This document shows, in pieces, positions 11,888 to 21,074 of a stretch of 64,000 nt of DNA. Numbering within the stretch: position 1 is the first letter of the stretch; each line of letters opens with the position of its first letter. The notes below the pieces were generated by a model. The model saw only the letters and a program-made list of their open reading frames with translations. It did not search any database and had not been told where the DNA came from. Source of the stretch: Streptomyces davaonensis JCM 4913. Its GTDB lineage: Bacteria > Actinomycetota > Actinomycetes > Streptomycetales > Streptomycetaceae. Position numbers and translations under genes: made by a program. The DNA is taken from the NCBI RefSeq assembly GCF_000349325.1, contig NC_020504.1, forward strand, positions 7,916,326 to 7,980,325, given 5' to 3'.

Positions 11888-12736
11888 TCAGGATTTGCTG
11901 ACAGTTGCCTTGTTGATCACCACGGTCGCGTTGGGCGCCGTGTTGCCCGTCGTGGGGTCCGCGGCCTGTGCTCCCGCGGCGGAGAGCTTCTTGAGGACCT
12001 TCATGCCCTCCTCGGTCACGGTGCCGAACGGCGTGTAGTTGGCCGGCAGCGGACTGTCCTGGTAGACGAGGAAGAACTGGCTGCCGCCGGAGTCCTTGCC
12101 CTCACCGGTCTGGGCGTTGAACTGGTTCGCCATCGCGACCGTGCCCGCCGGGTAGACGTCGCCCTTGACGTCCTTGTCCTTGAGGTTCTCGTCCGGGATC
12201 GTGTAGCCCGGCCCGCCGGTGCCGGTGCCCGTCGGGTCGCCGCACTGGAGGACCCAGATGCCGCTGTCCGTCAGCCGGTGGCACTTGGTGTGGTCCAGGT
12301 AGCCCTTGTTCAGCAGGAAGTTGAACGAGTTCACCGTGTGCGGGGCGGCCGAGGCCTTGAGCGCTATGTCGATCTCGCCGCAGGTCGTCGACAGCTTCAT
12401 CGTGTAGTCCGCGGACTTGTCGATGGTCATGGCCGGTTCCTTCTTCCAGCTCATGGTCTCGACCTCGCCCTTGGCCGCCTTCTCGCACGGGTCCGGGACC
12501 TTGCTGGTCGGCGTTGCGCTCGGAGTGACCTCCGCGCCCGCGTTCGACTTGCCGTCGTCCCCGTCGAAGGCGCCCGCCGTGTAGAGCCCGAGGCTGCCGA
12601 TGAGGACGACGCCGATCGCCGACGCGATCACCGCGTTGCGCGTGCGTGACTTGCGCCGCGCGTCCGTGCGCCGCTGCTGCTGCCGCAAGAACTTCTCCCG
12701 GGCGAGCTGACGCCGCCGCTGTTCCTGGCTGACCAC
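11888..12736 (-). CDS. Membrane-anchored cyclophilin-type peptidyl-prolyl isomerase
   Basis: 282-residue protein. A basic cytoplasmic N terminus (about 33 residues, rich in Arg/Gln) and a single membrane segment at about 34-54 (AVIASAIGVVLIGSLGLY) are followed by a Ser/Thr/Pro linker. A cyclophilin domain from about residue 110 on has TTCGEIDIALKA, FNFLLNKGYLD, GGSQFF and FGTVTEEGM. It probably catalyses prolyl isomerisation of exported proteins outside the membrane. GTG 12736 has GAGGAG seven or eight bases upstream. The key cyclophilin Arg region is replaced here by CHRL, so full activity should not be assumed. Divergent from the MBL gene. Confidence 0.92.
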   Translation of the reverse strand: MVSQEQRRRQLAREKFLRQQQRRTDARRKSRTRNAVIASAIGVVLIGSLGLYTAGAFDGDDGKSNAGAEVTPSATPTSKVPDPCEKAAKGEVETMSWKKEPAMTIDKSADYTMKLSTTCGEIDIALKASAAPHTVNSFNFLLNKGYLDHTKCHRLTDSGIWVLQCGDPTGTGTGGPGYTIPDENLKDKDVKGDVYPAGTVAMANQFNAQTGEGKDSGGSQFFLVYQDSPLPANYTPFGTVTEEGMKVLKKLSAAGAQAADPTTGNTAPNATVVINKATVSKS

Positions 12737-12882
12737 GGGGTTGTCTCCTCAAGCGTCTGTATGCGTCTGCGTGTGCCCCGTACCGTATATGGGTTCGCTG
12801 AGGAATCGGCAGCGCCGGTAGGCTCTGACCTCAGGCGCAGCCCACCGACTTGTCACCCGAACCGACACAACGAAGGACGATC

Positions 12883-13593
12883 GTGCTCATTGCCGGGTTC
12901 CCCGCCGGGGCCTGGGGGACGAACTGTTATCTCGTCGCCCCCGCCGCCGGTGAGGAGTGCGTGATCATCGACCCCGGCCATCAGGCCGCCGAAGGTGTCG
13001 AGGAAGCGGTCAGAAAGCATCGCCTCAAGCCCGTCGCCGTCGTTCTCACCCACGGTCACCTCGACCATGTGGCCTCGGTCGTCCCCGTGTGCGGCGCGCA
13101 CGACGTACCGGCCTGGATCCACCCCGAGGACCGGTTCATGATGAGCGACCCCGAGCGGGCGCTCGGCCGCTCCATCGGGATGCCGCTGATGGGCGAGCTG
13201 ACCATCGGGGAGCCGGACGACGTCAAGGAGCTGACCGACGGCGCCAAGCTGGAGCTGGCGGGCCTCGAGCTGACCGTCGCTCACGCACCGGGCCATACCA
13301 AGGGGTCGGTGACCTTCGGCCTGCCCGAGGCGGCGGACATCCCGCCGATCCTGTTCTCGGGCGACCTGCTGTTCGCCGGCTCCATCGGACGCACCGACCT
13401 GCCAGGCGGTGACCCGGCCGAGATCCTCGACTCGCTGGCCCGTGTGTGCCTGCCGCTCGACGACTCGACCGTGGTGCTGTCCGGCCACGGCCCCCAGACG
13501 ACCATCGGCCAGGAGCGCGCCACCAACCCGTATCTGCGGCAGGTGGCCGCCGGCCAGGGAGCAGCCCAGCAGGCTCCCCGACGAGGAATGTGA
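12883..13593 (+). CDS. MBL-fold metallo-hydrolase (glyoxalase II-like)
   Basis: 236-residue metallo-beta-lactamase-fold hydrolase. The THGHLDH motif (H57, H59, D61, H62), HAPGHT, FSGDLLF and SGHGP supply a full dinuclear metal site. The substrate is unknown; the family includes glyoxalase II and related thioesterases. GTG 12883 is taken as start since GAAGGA at 12872-12877 lies five bases upstream; an in-frame TTG at 12850 adds 11 residues without a ribosome site. A TAGGCT hexamer at 12819 may be a -10. It is 13 bp upstream of hisS and probably co-transcribed. Confidence 0.92.
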   Translation: MLIAGFPAGAWGTNCYLVAPAAGEECVIIDPGHQAAEGVEEAVRKHRLKPVAVVLTHGHLDHVASVVPVCGAHDVPAWIHPEDRFMMSDPERALGRSIGMPLMGELTIGEPDDVKELTDGAKLELAGLELTVAHAPGHTKGSVTFGLPEAADIPPILFSGDLLFAGSIGRTDLPGGDPAEILDSLARVCLPLDDSTVVLSGHGPQTTIGQERATNPYLRQVAAGQGAAQQAPRRGM

Positions 13594-13606
13594 CGAGAGA
13601 CCTTCC

Positions 13607-14869
13607 GTGAGCACCTTCAAGGCCCCCAAGGGCACCTACGACCTGATCCCGCCGGACAGCGCCAAGTTCCTGGCCGTCCGCGAGGCGATCGCCGCGCCGC
13701 TGCGCAACTCCGGCTACGGCTACATCGAGACGCCCGGCTTCGAGAGCGTCGAACTGTTCGCGCGCGGCGTCGGTGAGTCCACCGACATCGTGACCAAGGA
13801 GATGTACGCCTTCGAGACCAAGGGCGGCGACAAGCTCGCCCTGCGCCCCGAAGGCACCGCCTCCGTGCTGCGCGCCGCGCTGGAGGCCAACCTGCACAAG
13901 GCGGGCAACCTCCCGGTCAAGCTCTGGTACTCCGGCTCGTACTACCGCTACGAGCGCCCCCAGAAGGGCCGTTACCGCCACTTCTCCCAGGTCGGTGCCG
14001 AGGCGATCGGCGCCGAGGACCCGGCGCTGGACGCCGAGCTGATCATCCTGGCGGACCAGGCGTATCGCTCGCTGGGCCTGAGCAACTTCCGCATCCTGCT
14101 CAACAGCCTGGGCGACAAGGAGTGCCGGCCGGTCTACCGCGCGGCGCTCCAGGACTTCCTGGGCGGCCTGGACATCGACGAGGACACCCGCCGCCGCGCG
14201 GAGATCAACCCGCTGCGCGTCCTCGACGACAAGCGCGAGTCGGTCCAGAAGCAGCTCGGGGACGCGCCCCTGCTGCGCGACTACCTGTGCGACGCCTGCA
14301 AGGCGTACCACGAGGAGGTCCGCGAGCTGATCACGGCCGCGGGCGTCGCCTTCGAGGACGACGCCAAGCTGGTGCGCGGCCTGGACTACTACACGCGGAC
14401 GACCTTCGAGTTCGTCCACGACGGTCTCGGCTCCCAGTCCGCGGTGGGCGGCGGCGGCCGCTACGACGGCCTGTCCGAGATGATCGGCGGCCCCGCGCTG
14501 CCGTCCGTCGGCTGGGCCCTCGGCGTCGACCGCACCGTCCTCGCGCTGGAGGCGGAGGGCGTCGAGCTCGAACTCCCCTCCACCACCAGCGTGTTCGCGG
14601 TCCCGCTCGGCGAGGAGGCCCGCCGGGTGCTCTTCGCCAAGGTCACGGAGCTGCGCAAGGTCGGCATCGCGGCGGACTTCTCCTACGGCGCCAAGGGCCT
14701 GAAGGGCGCCATGAAGAACGCCAACCGCAGCGGCGCCCGCTACACCGTCGTGGCCGGTGAACGCGACCTCGCCGAAGGCGTCGTCCAGCTCAAGGACATG
14801 GAGTCCGGCGAGCAGACGGCGATCGGCGTCAACGAGATCGTGGCCGAGCTGGAGTCCAAGCTCGGCTGA
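13607..14869 (+). CDS. hisS: Histidyl-tRNA synthetase
   Basis: 420-residue class II aminoacyl-tRNA synthetase that charges tRNA-His. Motif 2 region [18 protein letters not shown], the histidine-specific [15 protein letters not shown] and motif 3 [10 protein letters not shown] are present, followed by the anticodon-binding domain. GTG 13607 gives [15 protein letters not shown], the typical N terminus, with GAGAGA upstream. It follows the MBL gene by 13 bp and is closed by a strong hairpin. Confidence 0.97.
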   Translation: MSTFKAPKGTYDLIPPDSAKFLAVREAIAAPLRNSGYGYIETPGFESVELFARGVGESTDIVTKEMYAFETKGGDKLALRPEGTASVLRAALEANLHKAGNLPVKLWYSGSYYRYERPQKGRYRHFSQVGAEAIGAEDPALDAELIILADQAYRSLGLSNFRILLNSLGDKECRPVYRAALQDFLGGLDIDEDTRRRAEINPLRVLDDKRESVQKQLGDAPLLRDYLCDACKAYHEEVRELITAAGVAFEDDAKLVRGLDYYTRTTFEFVHDGLGSQSAVGGGGRYDGLSEMIGGPALPSVGWALGVDRTVLALEAEGVELELPSTTSVFAVPLGEEARRVLFAKVTELRKVGIAADFSYGAKGLKGAMKNANRSGARYTVVAGERDLAEGVVQLKDMESGEQTAIGVNEIVAELESKLG

Positions 14870-14878
14870 CGCGCCTGG

Positions 14879-14915
14879 AAGAGGGCGCCGGGCACTCGCC
14901 GCCCGGCGCCCTCTT
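14879..14915 (+). terminator. hisS terminator
   Basis: Perfect 15-bp stem (14879-14893 and 14901-14915) with a seven-base loop, beginning 9 bases after the hisS stop. The stem ends in AA/TT, so the transcript leaves with a short CUCUU. Confidence 0.85.
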
Positions 14916-15017
14916 CATGTCTCGCGGACCGTCAACTCCGCGGGCGCGGATTCGTCCTGCCGGACGATTCCGACACGTGAACGCCACGCACGCGTGCCCT
15001 GCGACGACGCGGTCCGG

Positions 15018-15161
15018 GTTGCCCTGGAGGATCTCCACCGTGCTGCTCTTGCCCGCGCCATTGGGTCCGAGCAGGCCGAACACCTCTCCCGCGCGGAGAT
15101 CGCCGTACCGCTTGCGCAGTGCTCGTACGTCCACAGCGAGTTCGCTCGTCTGTGCTGTCAC
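15018..15161 (-). pseudogene. 5' fragment of an ABC transporter ATPase gene
   Basis: On the minus strand, GTG 15161 opens a frame beginning MTAQTSELAVDVRALRKRY. It runs into EVFGLLGPNGAGKSSTVEIL, the N-terminal beta strands and Walker A (GPNGAGKSS) of a drug-exporter type ABC ATPase. Similarity stops after the codon at 15018-15020. The frame then runs on, without resemblance to ABC proteins, into the hisS terminator. No Q-loop, signature LSGGQ or Walker B follows. About 10 residues normally found between KRYGD and EVFGLL also seem to be missing. I read this as a decayed remnant of about 48 codons. The 14870-15306 interval otherwise holds no gene; it contains this piece, the hisS terminator and two palindromes. 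Confidence 0.7.
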
Positions 15162-15183
15162 GCGTCGAGCCTCGGCCGGAACC

Positions 15184-15205
15184 GAACGTTCAGGGACGAT
15201 CGTCC
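15184..15205. promoter_or_regulatory. Two adjacent palindromes upstream of the ABC remnant
   Basis: GAACGTTC (15184-15191) and GGACGATCGTCC (15194-15205) are perfect palindromes 2 bp apart. They lie 23-44 bp upstream of the remnant's GTG and about 100 bp before the VKOR gene. They look like a repressor operator (TetR-like dyads have this size), possibly left from the lost ABC operon. Confidence 0.35.
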
Positions 15206-15306
15206 GTACCTCCTTATGTCCAGCGAACGGTGGATTGGGGCCCAGGTGCGGCACAATGGCCCCTGCTCGAAGAAGGTCCAACTCTCAAGCAGACGGAATC
15301 GGCGTG

Positions 15307-15963
15307 ATGAGCAAGACGACAGTGAAAGACGTCTCCACCGAGCCCGAACCGGAGCGCACCGTCGAGGCGCCACGCAAGGAAGGCAGCAGTGTCGCCTTCG
15401 CGCTGATGCTGATGATCACCGGTGCCGCCGGACTGCTCGCGGCGTGGGTCATCACGATCGACAAGTTCAAGCTGCTGGAGGCCAAGGTCGAGGGCAAGAC
15501 CTTCGTCCCCGGGTGCAGCCTCAACCCCGTCGTCTCCTGCGGCAGCGTCATGGAGAGCGACCAGGCGTCGGTCTTCGGCTTCCCCAACCCGATGCTCGGC
15601 CTCGTCGCCTACGGCATCGTCATCTGCGTCGGCGTCAGCCTGCTCACCCGCGCCCGCTTCCCGCGCTGGTACTGGCTCACCTTCAACGCCGGCACCCTCT
15701 TCGGCGTGAGCTTCTGCGCCTGGCTGATGTTCCAGTCGCTGTACCGCATCGGCGCCCTGTGCCTGTGGTGCTCCCTGGCCTGGGTCGCGACGATCATCAT
15801 GTTCTGGTACGTGACCTCGTTCAACGTGCGCAACGGCTTCCTGCCCGCCCCGCGCTGGCTGAAGAGCTTCTTCGGCGAGTTCACCTGGGTGCTCCCGGTG
15901 CTGCACATCGGGGTCATCGGCATCCTGATCATGACCCGCTGGTGGGACTTCTGGACGAGCTGA
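15307..15963 (+). CDS. Vitamin K epoxide reductase (VKOR) family membrane protein
   Basis: 218-residue membrane thiol oxidoreductase with about five membrane segments. The redox CxxC is C152-LW-C155 (ALCLWCSLAW); the upstream cysteine pair is C70 and C78 (FVPGCSLNPVVSCGS). In actinobacteria VKOR homologues reoxidise DsbA-like proteins using menaquinone and so support disulfide formation outside the membrane. A charged 30-residue cytoplasmic N terminus precedes TM1. ATG 15307 is used; a GTG directly before it is equally possible. No thioredoxin-like domain is fused and no partner is adjacent. Confidence 0.93.
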   Translation: MSKTTVKDVSTEPEPERTVEAPRKEGSSVAFALMLMITGAAGLLAAWVITIDKFKLLEAKVEGKTFVPGCSLNPVVSCGSVMESDQASVFGFPNPMLGLVAYGIVICVGVSLLTRARFPRWYWLTFNAGTLFGVSFCAWLMFQSLYRIGALCLWCSLAWVATIIMFWYVTSFNVRNGFLPAPRWLKSFFGEFTWVLPVLHIGVIGILIMTRWWDFWTS

Positions 15964-16006
15964 CCGGCCCGAGGGCATTGTCAGTGCCGTGATTTAGGGT
16001 TTCAGC

Positions 16007-17362
16007 GTGGAGCCCGACCTGTTCACCGCCGCCGCGGAAGAACGCCAGGAGAAAGACCCGGCCGCCAGCCCCCTGGCCGTCCGGATGCGCCCGCGCACCC
16101 TCGACGAGGTGGTGGGCCAGCAGCACCTGCTCAAGCCCGGCTCGCCGCTGCGCAGACTGGTCGGCGAGTCCGGTGGCGGCCCCGCCGGACCCTCCTCGGT
16201 GATCCTCTGGGGCCCGCCCGGCACCGGCAAGACGACCCTGGCGTACGTCGTCTCCAAGGCGACCAACAAGCGCTTCGTGGAGCTGTCCGCGATCACCGCG
16301 GGCGTCAAGGAGGTCCGCGCGGTCATCGAGGGCGCGCGCCGCGCCACCGGCGGCTTCGGCAAGGAGACCGTCCTCTTCCTCGACGAGATCCACCGCTTCA
16401 GCAAGGCCCAGCAGGACTCCCTGCTCCCGGCGGTGGAGAACCGCTGGGTGACCCTGATCGCGGCGACCACCGAGAACCCCTACTTCTCGGTCATCTCCCC
16501 GCTGCTGTCCCGCTCCCTGCTGCTGACCCTCGAACCCCTCACGGACGACGACCTCCGGGGCCTTCTGCACCGGGCCCGCACCGACGAGCGCGGCCTCAAG
16601 GGCGCCGTCACCCTCCCCGGCGATACCGAGGACCACCTCCTGCGCATCGCGGGCGGCGACGCCCGGCGCGCCCTGACCGCCCTGGAGGCCGCCGCCGGTG
16701 CCGCCCTCGACAAGGGCGAGGAGGCGATCTCCCTCACCACCCTGGAGGAGACCGTCGACCGCGCCGCCGTGAAGTACGACCGCGACGGCGATCAGCACTA
16801 CGACGTGGCCAGCGCCCTGATCAAGTCCATCCGCGGCTCCGACGTCGACGCCGCCCTGCACTACCTGGCCCGGATGATCGAGGCCGGCGAGGACCCCCGG
16901 TTCATCGCCCGCCGCCTGATGATCTCCGCCAGCGAGGACATCGGCCTCGCCGATCCGAACGCCCTGCCCATCGCGGTCGCCGCCGCCCAGGCCGTCGCCA
17001 TGATCGGCTTTCCCGAGGCCGCCCTCACCCTCAGCCACGCCACCATCGCCCTCGCCCTGGCCCCGAAGTCCAACTCCGCGACGACCGCGATCGGCGCCGC
17101 CCTGGAGGACGTACGCAAGGGGCTGGCCGGGGCCGTGCCGCCGCATCTCAGGGACGGTCACTACAAGGGCGCCGCCAAGCTCGGGCACGCGCAGGGATAT
17201 GTGTATCCGCACGACCTGCCCGAGGGCATCGCCGAGCAGCAGTACGCCCCGGACGCCCTGAAGGACCGCGAGTACTACGCCCCGACCCGGCACGGCACGG
17301 AGGCGCGGTACGCGGACGCGGTGGAGTGGACCAGGAAGCACCTCGGTCGCAGGCGGTCCTGA
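16007..17362 (+). CDS. rarA: Replication-associated recombination ATPase RarA (MgsA)
   Basis: 451-residue AAA+ protein of the RarA/MgsA/WRNIP1 family, which acts at stalled replication forks and is related to clamp-loader ATPases. Walker [10 protein letters not shown] is near residue 69-77, Walker [10 protein letters not shown] near 123-131, sensor 1 AATTENP. The C-terminal RarA tetramerisation domain is intact ([21 protein letters not shown] in two parts, then MIGFPEAAL). GTG 16007 gives [14 protein letters not shown], the usual start. It sits between the VKOR gene and rpsD. Confidence 0.96.
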   Translation: MEPDLFTAAAEERQEKDPAASPLAVRMRPRTLDEVVGQQHLLKPGSPLRRLVGESGGGPAGPSSVILWGPPGTGKTTLAYVVSKATNKRFVELSAITAGVKEVRAVIEGARRATGGFGKETVLFLDEIHRFSKAQQDSLLPAVENRWVTLIAATTENPYFSVISPLLSRSLLLTLEPLTDDDLRGLLHRARTDERGLKGAVTLPGDTEDHLLRIAGGDARRALTALEAAAGAALDKGEEAISLTTLEETVDRAAVKYDRDGDQHYDVASALIKSIRGSDVDAALHYLARMIEAGEDPRFIARRLMISASEDIGLADPNALPIAVAAAQAVAMIGFPEAALTLSHATIALALAPKSNSATTAIGAALEDVRKGLAGAVPPHLRDGHYKGAAKLGHAQGYVYPHDLPEGIAEQQYAPDALKDREYYAPTRHGTEARYADAVEWTRKHLGRRRS

Positions 17363-17370
17363 GCACCCTG

Positions 17371-17655
17371 TAAACTGCTCCGAAGTGCTGAGTCCCGCGC
17401 AGTCAGAGCGGGACATCCAGCCGGAGCCCCTCCGGGGGTTCCAGGAGCGTCGCGCACCGTCGATCGGTGTCGCGGGCAGCCCACCACCATTCCGTCGCAG
17501 GACGGGACCGGCCGGTGGGCCACTCGCGTGCTGCACGTATGTGCCCAGACCAGGGGAGCGGCTGCCCGGCAGGCCCATGGGCCCAAGGGTTTCCCCGGCT
17601 GCGGATGCGACCTCCCACCAACACTGACAAGCCGAACACCAAGAAATGAGAGATT
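17371..17655 (+). promoter_or_regulatory. Structured leader region of rpsD
   Basis: 293 bp separate rarA from rpsD. TAAACT at 17371-17376 may be the -10 (no clear -35). Downstream are hairpins GTCCCG/CGGGAC (17392-17414) and CCGGAG/CTCCGG (17421-17435), and a palindrome GGCCCATGGGCC (17572-17583). S4 represses its own mRNA through leader structure in other bacteria. Whether this leader does so is inference. Confidence 0.35.
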
Positions 17656-18270
17656 GTGGCGAACCAGTCCCGCCCCAAGGTCAAGAAGTCGCGTGCCCTC
17701 GGCATCGCGCTGACCCCGAAGGCCGTCAAGTACTTCGAGGCCCGTCCCTACCCGCCGGGTGAGCACGGCCGCGGCCGCAAGCAGAACTCGGACTACAAGG
17801 TCCGTCTGCTGGAGAAGCAGCGTCTGCGTGCGCAGTACGACGTGTCCGAGCGTCAGCTCGTCCGCGCCTACGAGCGTGCCTCCAAGGTTCAGGGCAAGAC
17901 CGGTGAGGCCCTGATCATCGAGCTCGAGCGTCGTCTCGACGCCCTGGTGCTGCGTTCGGGCATCGCCCGCACCATCTACCAGGCCCGTCAGATGGTCGTG
18001 CACGGCCACATCGAGGTCAACGGCCAGAAGGTCGACAAGCCGTCGTTCCGCGTCCGTCCCGACGATGTCGTGATGGTCCGCGAGCGCAGCCGCGAGAAGA
18101 CCCTCTTCTCCATCGCCCGTGAGGGCGGCTTCGCCCCCGAGGGCGAGACCCCGCGCTACCTCCAGGTGAACCTCAAGGCCCTGGCGTTCCGCCTGGACCG
18201 TGAGCCGAACCGCAAGGAGATCCCGGTGATCTGCGACGAGCAGCTCGTCGTCGAGTACTACGCCCGTTGA
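17656..18270 (+). CDS. rpsD: 30S ribosomal protein S4
   Basis: 204-residue S4, an early 16S rRNA binder in 30S assembly. GTG 17656 gives [16 protein letters not shown]. The zinc-ribbon cysteines found in many S4 proteins are absent, so this is a C-minus form. The S4 RNA-binding domain ([20 protein letters not shown] in two parts, [13 protein letters not shown]) is intact and the C terminus is EYYAR. It stands alone here instead of in the alpha operon with rpoA, as usual in streptomycetes. Codon use is strongly biased, as expected for a highly expressed gene. Confidence 0.97.
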   Translation: MANQSRPKVKKSRALGIALTPKAVKYFEARPYPPGEHGRGRKQNSDYKVRLLEKQRLRAQYDVSERQLVRAYERASKVQGKTGEALIIELERRLDALVLRSGIARTIYQARQMVVHGHIEVNGQKVDKPSFRVRPDDVVMVRERSREKTLFSIAREGGFAPEGETPRYLQVNLKALAFRLDREPNRKEIPVICDEQLVVEYYAR

Positions 18271-18299
18271 TCCTTCAGCGGCCGTAGGACACCTGCGCC

Positions 18300-20441
18300 T
18301 CAGCCCGCCGTCTCCCCGCCCTTCCGGGTGGGCGAGGCGGCGGGTTCTTGCGTGTCCGGGGTGACCTTGGTCTGCCGCACCGGCCCGCGCGGCATCGGCA
18401 GCGCCTCCAGCGCCTGCGCCGTCGGCCGACCGAGACCCAGCGCCCGGGTCACCGCCGCCTCCCGGTCCAGCAGGGCACCGGCCCGTACGCACTCCTCGTA
18501 CCGTTCCTCGCCCAGCCGCTCCCGGGCCATGGCCTCGCACAGCTCGTGCGGGGCGTTGTAGTAGGCCGAGCCGAACAGCGGCAGCCCCACCGAGGGCCAC
18601 ATCCGACCGGCCGCCCCTTGCAGCACCGCGGCCTCCGCCGCGTCCCCCTCGGTCACGGTGACCAGGGCCAGCAGCTCCACCGTGAGCACCGAGCCCAGCA
18701 GATCGTGGAAGGAGTGCGCGCTGCCCAGACAGTCCGTCAGCAGCTCCCGCGCCCGGCCCTGATCGTCCTCGCGCCAGGCCGCGTACGCCAACACGTACAG
18801 CGCGTACGACCGGGCCCAGCGCTCACCGTGGTCCTCGCACACCCGGCGCACGTCCTCGCACAGCCGCACCGCCTCGGCCAGATCGCCCTGGAAGGCCCGG
18901 GTCATCCCCAGCTCCACCTGCCCCATCAGGACGTTGCTGTTGAGCTCGCCGATCTCCTCGTAGCGGTCCAGCGCCGAGCGCAGCAACGCTTCAGCACCGG
19001 CCATGTCGTCGCTGACCAGGGCCAGACAGCCGGTGCGGTGCTCGGCGTAGGCGGCCGCGATTTCGTTCACCGACAGCTCCGCCGCCTCGCCGCACTCGTG
19101 CAGGGCCGCGAGCGCGGCGACCGTGTCGCCCTGGAGGATCGCCACATAGCCGAGCACCCACAGGGCCTTCAGCCGGGACTCCTCATGGCCGGAGTCCAGC
19201 CGCACGGCCTGGTCCAGCCAGTGCCGCCCCTCCGACAGCCGCCCGCAGCCGACCCAGTAGAACCACAGGGAGCCCGCGAGGAGCTGGCCCAGATGCGCCT
19301 CGTCGGGCTCGGACAGACAGTGCTCCAGCGCACTGCGCAGATTCGGCAGCTCCGCCTCTATGCGCGCGGCGACCTCGGACTGGCGCGGCGAGAACCAGTC
19401 CAGCTCGCACCAGGTCGCCAGGCCCAGATACCAGTCGCGGTGCCGGCGCCGCAGCCGCTCCGCGTCACCGGTGGCCGTGAGCCACTCCGCGCCGTAGGCC
19501 CGGACGGTGTCGAGCATGCGGTACCGCACCCCCGAGCCGGTCTCCTCGCGGGAGACCACCGACTGCGCGAGGAGTTCCGAGAGCACGTCGAGCACTTCGT
19601 CGGAGTGCAGACCGTGCCCACTGCACACGTACTCCACCGCCTCCAGGTCGAAGCGCCCGGCGAACACCGACAGCCGCGCCCACAGCAACCGCTCCTCGGG
19701 CGTGCACAGTTCATGGCTCCAGCCGATCGCCGTACGCAGCGTCCGATGCCGCCACGGCGAGTCCCCGCCGGCCCGGGTCAGCAGCCGGAACCGGTCGTCG
19801 AGCCGGGCCAGCAGCTGCCCGGGGGACAGCGCCCGCAGCCGGCCGGCCGCCAGCTCCACGGCCAGCGGGAGCCCGTCCAGCCGACGGCACAGCTCCCGTA
19901 CGTCCGCGTCGCCCGCGACCTCCACCCCGTGCAGGGCAGCCCGGTCCGTGAACAGCTCCACCGCCTCGTCCTCGCCCAGCGGCGCCAGCGGGAACAGCCG
20001 CTCACCCGCCACCGAGAGCGGTCTGCGGCCCACGGCGAGCACCCGCAGCCCCGGCGCCCGGCCCAGCAGCTCGGTCACCAGCTCCGCGCAGGACTCCACC
20101 AGATGCTCGAACCCGTCCAGAAGCAGCAGGAGTTCACGCTCGGCGAGCCGGTCCAGGAGCGTCTCGCGCGGCGGGCGCGTGGTGTGGTCGGTCAGCCCCA
20201 GCGCCGCCACCACCGCGTGGTCGACGAATTCGGGATCGCGCACCGCCGCCAGCTCCACCCGCCACACCCCGTCCGGCGGCACCGACCGGGCGGCGGCGCG
20301 CGCCGCCAGCCGGGACTTGCCCACCCCGCCCACGCCGGTCACCGTCACCAGCCGCGTCCCGTCGAGCGCATCGGCCAGCCCCGCGAGCTCGGCCGTACGC
20401 CCGACGAACGCGTCGAGTTCCAGAGGCAGATTGCCGGCCAC
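18300..20441 (-). CDS. NB-ARC/TPR ATPase of AfsR/LuxR-like regulator type, without HTH
   Basis: About 713 residues. It opens with GNLPLELDAFVGRTAELAGL, typical of streptomycete STAND ATPases, followed by Walker A GVGGVGKSRLA, LLLLLDGFEHL (Walker B) and a winged-helix region (LLWARLSVFAGRFDLEAVEYV). A long TPR-like helical part follows (residues about 380-640). Neither end carries a visible SARP or LuxR DNA-binding domain, so it may regulate through protein contacts. GTG 20441 is preferred because GGTGAGGAC lies about seven bases upstream; ATG 20471 (10 residues longer) has no ribosome site but could serve a leaderless mRNA. Ligand and target unknown. Confidence 0.88.
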   Translation of the reverse strand: MAGNLPLELDAFVGRTAELAGLADALDGTRLVTVTGVGGVGKSRLAARAAARSVPPDGVWRVELAAVRDPEFVDHAVVAALGLTDHTTRPPRETLLDRLAERELLLLLDGFEHLVESCAELVTELLGRAPGLRVLAVGRRPLSVAGERLFPLAPLGEDEAVELFTDRAALHGVEVAGDADVRELCRRLDGLPLAVELAAGRLRALSPGQLLARLDDRFRLLTRAGGDSPWRHRTLRTAIGWSHELCTPEERLLWARLSVFAGRFDLEAVEYVCSGHGLHSDEVLDVLSELLAQSVVSREETGSGVRYRMLDTVRAYGAEWLTATGDAERLRRRHRDWYLGLATWCELDWFSPRQSEVAARIEAELPNLRSALEHCLSEPDEAHLGQLLAGSLWFYWVGCGRLSEGRHWLDQAVRLDSGHEESRLKALWVLGYVAILQGDTVAALAALHECGEAAELSVNEIAAAYAEHRTGCLALVSDDMAGAEALLRSALDRYEEIGELNSNVLMGQVELGMTRAFQGDLAEAVRLCEDVRRVCEDHGERWARSYALYVLAYAAWREDDQGRARELLTDCLGSAHSFHDLLGSVLTVELLALVTVTEGDAAEAAVLQGAAGRMWPSVGLPLFGSAYYNAPHELCEAMARERLGEERYEECVRAGALLDREAAVTRALGLGRPTAQALEALPMPRGPVRQTKVTPDTQEPAASPTRKGGETAG
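18304..18344. terminator. Hairpin at the rpsD / regulator convergence
   Basis: CCCGCCG (18304-18310) pairs with CGGCGGG (18338-18344); the interior CCCGCCC/GGGTGGGCG can pair further with mismatches, and TTCTTG follows. It starts 34 bases after the rpsD stop and lies inside the last 15 codons of the convergent gene, so that coding sequence doubles as the terminator. Confidence 0.6.
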
Positions 20442-20632
20442 CGGGGTGTCCTCACCCTGTCCATCCCGCATGGGACACGGAGCGTACTGAAGCGTATTCA
20501 CTCCGTACAATCGCTTCGCGCAACTCGGGCGCCGGCGGGCGGTAATCCGGTACGGAGCCCCATGCCCGGCGCGATAGGCTCGGTCCACGACTTTTCGATG
20601 TTGGGGCGCGTTTCAGGGAGCGGGTGCACACA

Positions 20633-21067
20633 GTGTCCGGTGGAGAGGTGGCCGGGATCCTGGTGGCCGTGTTCTGGGCGATCCTGGTCTCCTTCCTCGC
20701 CGTGGCACTGGTGAGGCTGGCCCAGACGCTCAGGGCGACCACCAAGCTGGTCGCGGACGTGACCGAGCAGGCAGTGCCGCTCCTGGCGGACGCCTCCTCG
20801 GCGGTGCGCTCGGCGCAGACCCAGATCGACCGGGTCGACGCCATCGCCTCCGACGTCCAGGAGGTCACCTCCAACGCCTCCGCGCTGTCCACCACGGTGG
20901 CCTCCACCTTCGGCGGCCCCCTGGTCAAGGTCGCGGCCTTCGGCTACGGCGTGCGCCGGGCCATTGCGGGCCGCAAGGACGACGTGCCCGTGCGAGAACC
21001 CCGGCGTACCGTGATCGTGGGCCGCACCGTTCCGGCCGCACGGCGGAGCAAGCGGAAGAAGGGCTGA
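20633..21067 (+). CDS. DUF948 membrane-anchored protein
   Basis: 144-residue protein with one N-terminal membrane segment (GILVAVFWAILVSFLAVALV) followed by a long helix (LRATTKLVADVTEQAVPLL) and a basic C terminus ending RRSKRKKG, the DUF948 pattern. Function unknown. GTG 20633 gives MSGGEVAG; a GTG at 20624, 3 bases after AGGGAG, is an alternative three residues longer. Seven bases separate its stop from the next small gene, which in turn overlaps alaS, so the three are likely one transcript. Confidence 0.88.
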   Translation: MSGGEVAGILVAVFWAILVSFLAVALVRLAQTLRATTKLVADVTEQAVPLLADASSAVRSAQTQIDRVDAIASDVQEVTSNASALSTTVASTFGGPLVKVAAFGYGVRRAIAGRKDDVPVREPRRTVIVGRTVPAARRSKRKKG

Positions 21068-21074
21068 TCCAGCG

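Noticed and set aside
18300..20441. Anti-phage STAND (Avs-like) defence gene.
   Set aside because: Only the generic NB-ARC/TPR architecture supports it; no effector domain and no defence neighbours; core-chromosome location argues for a regulator.
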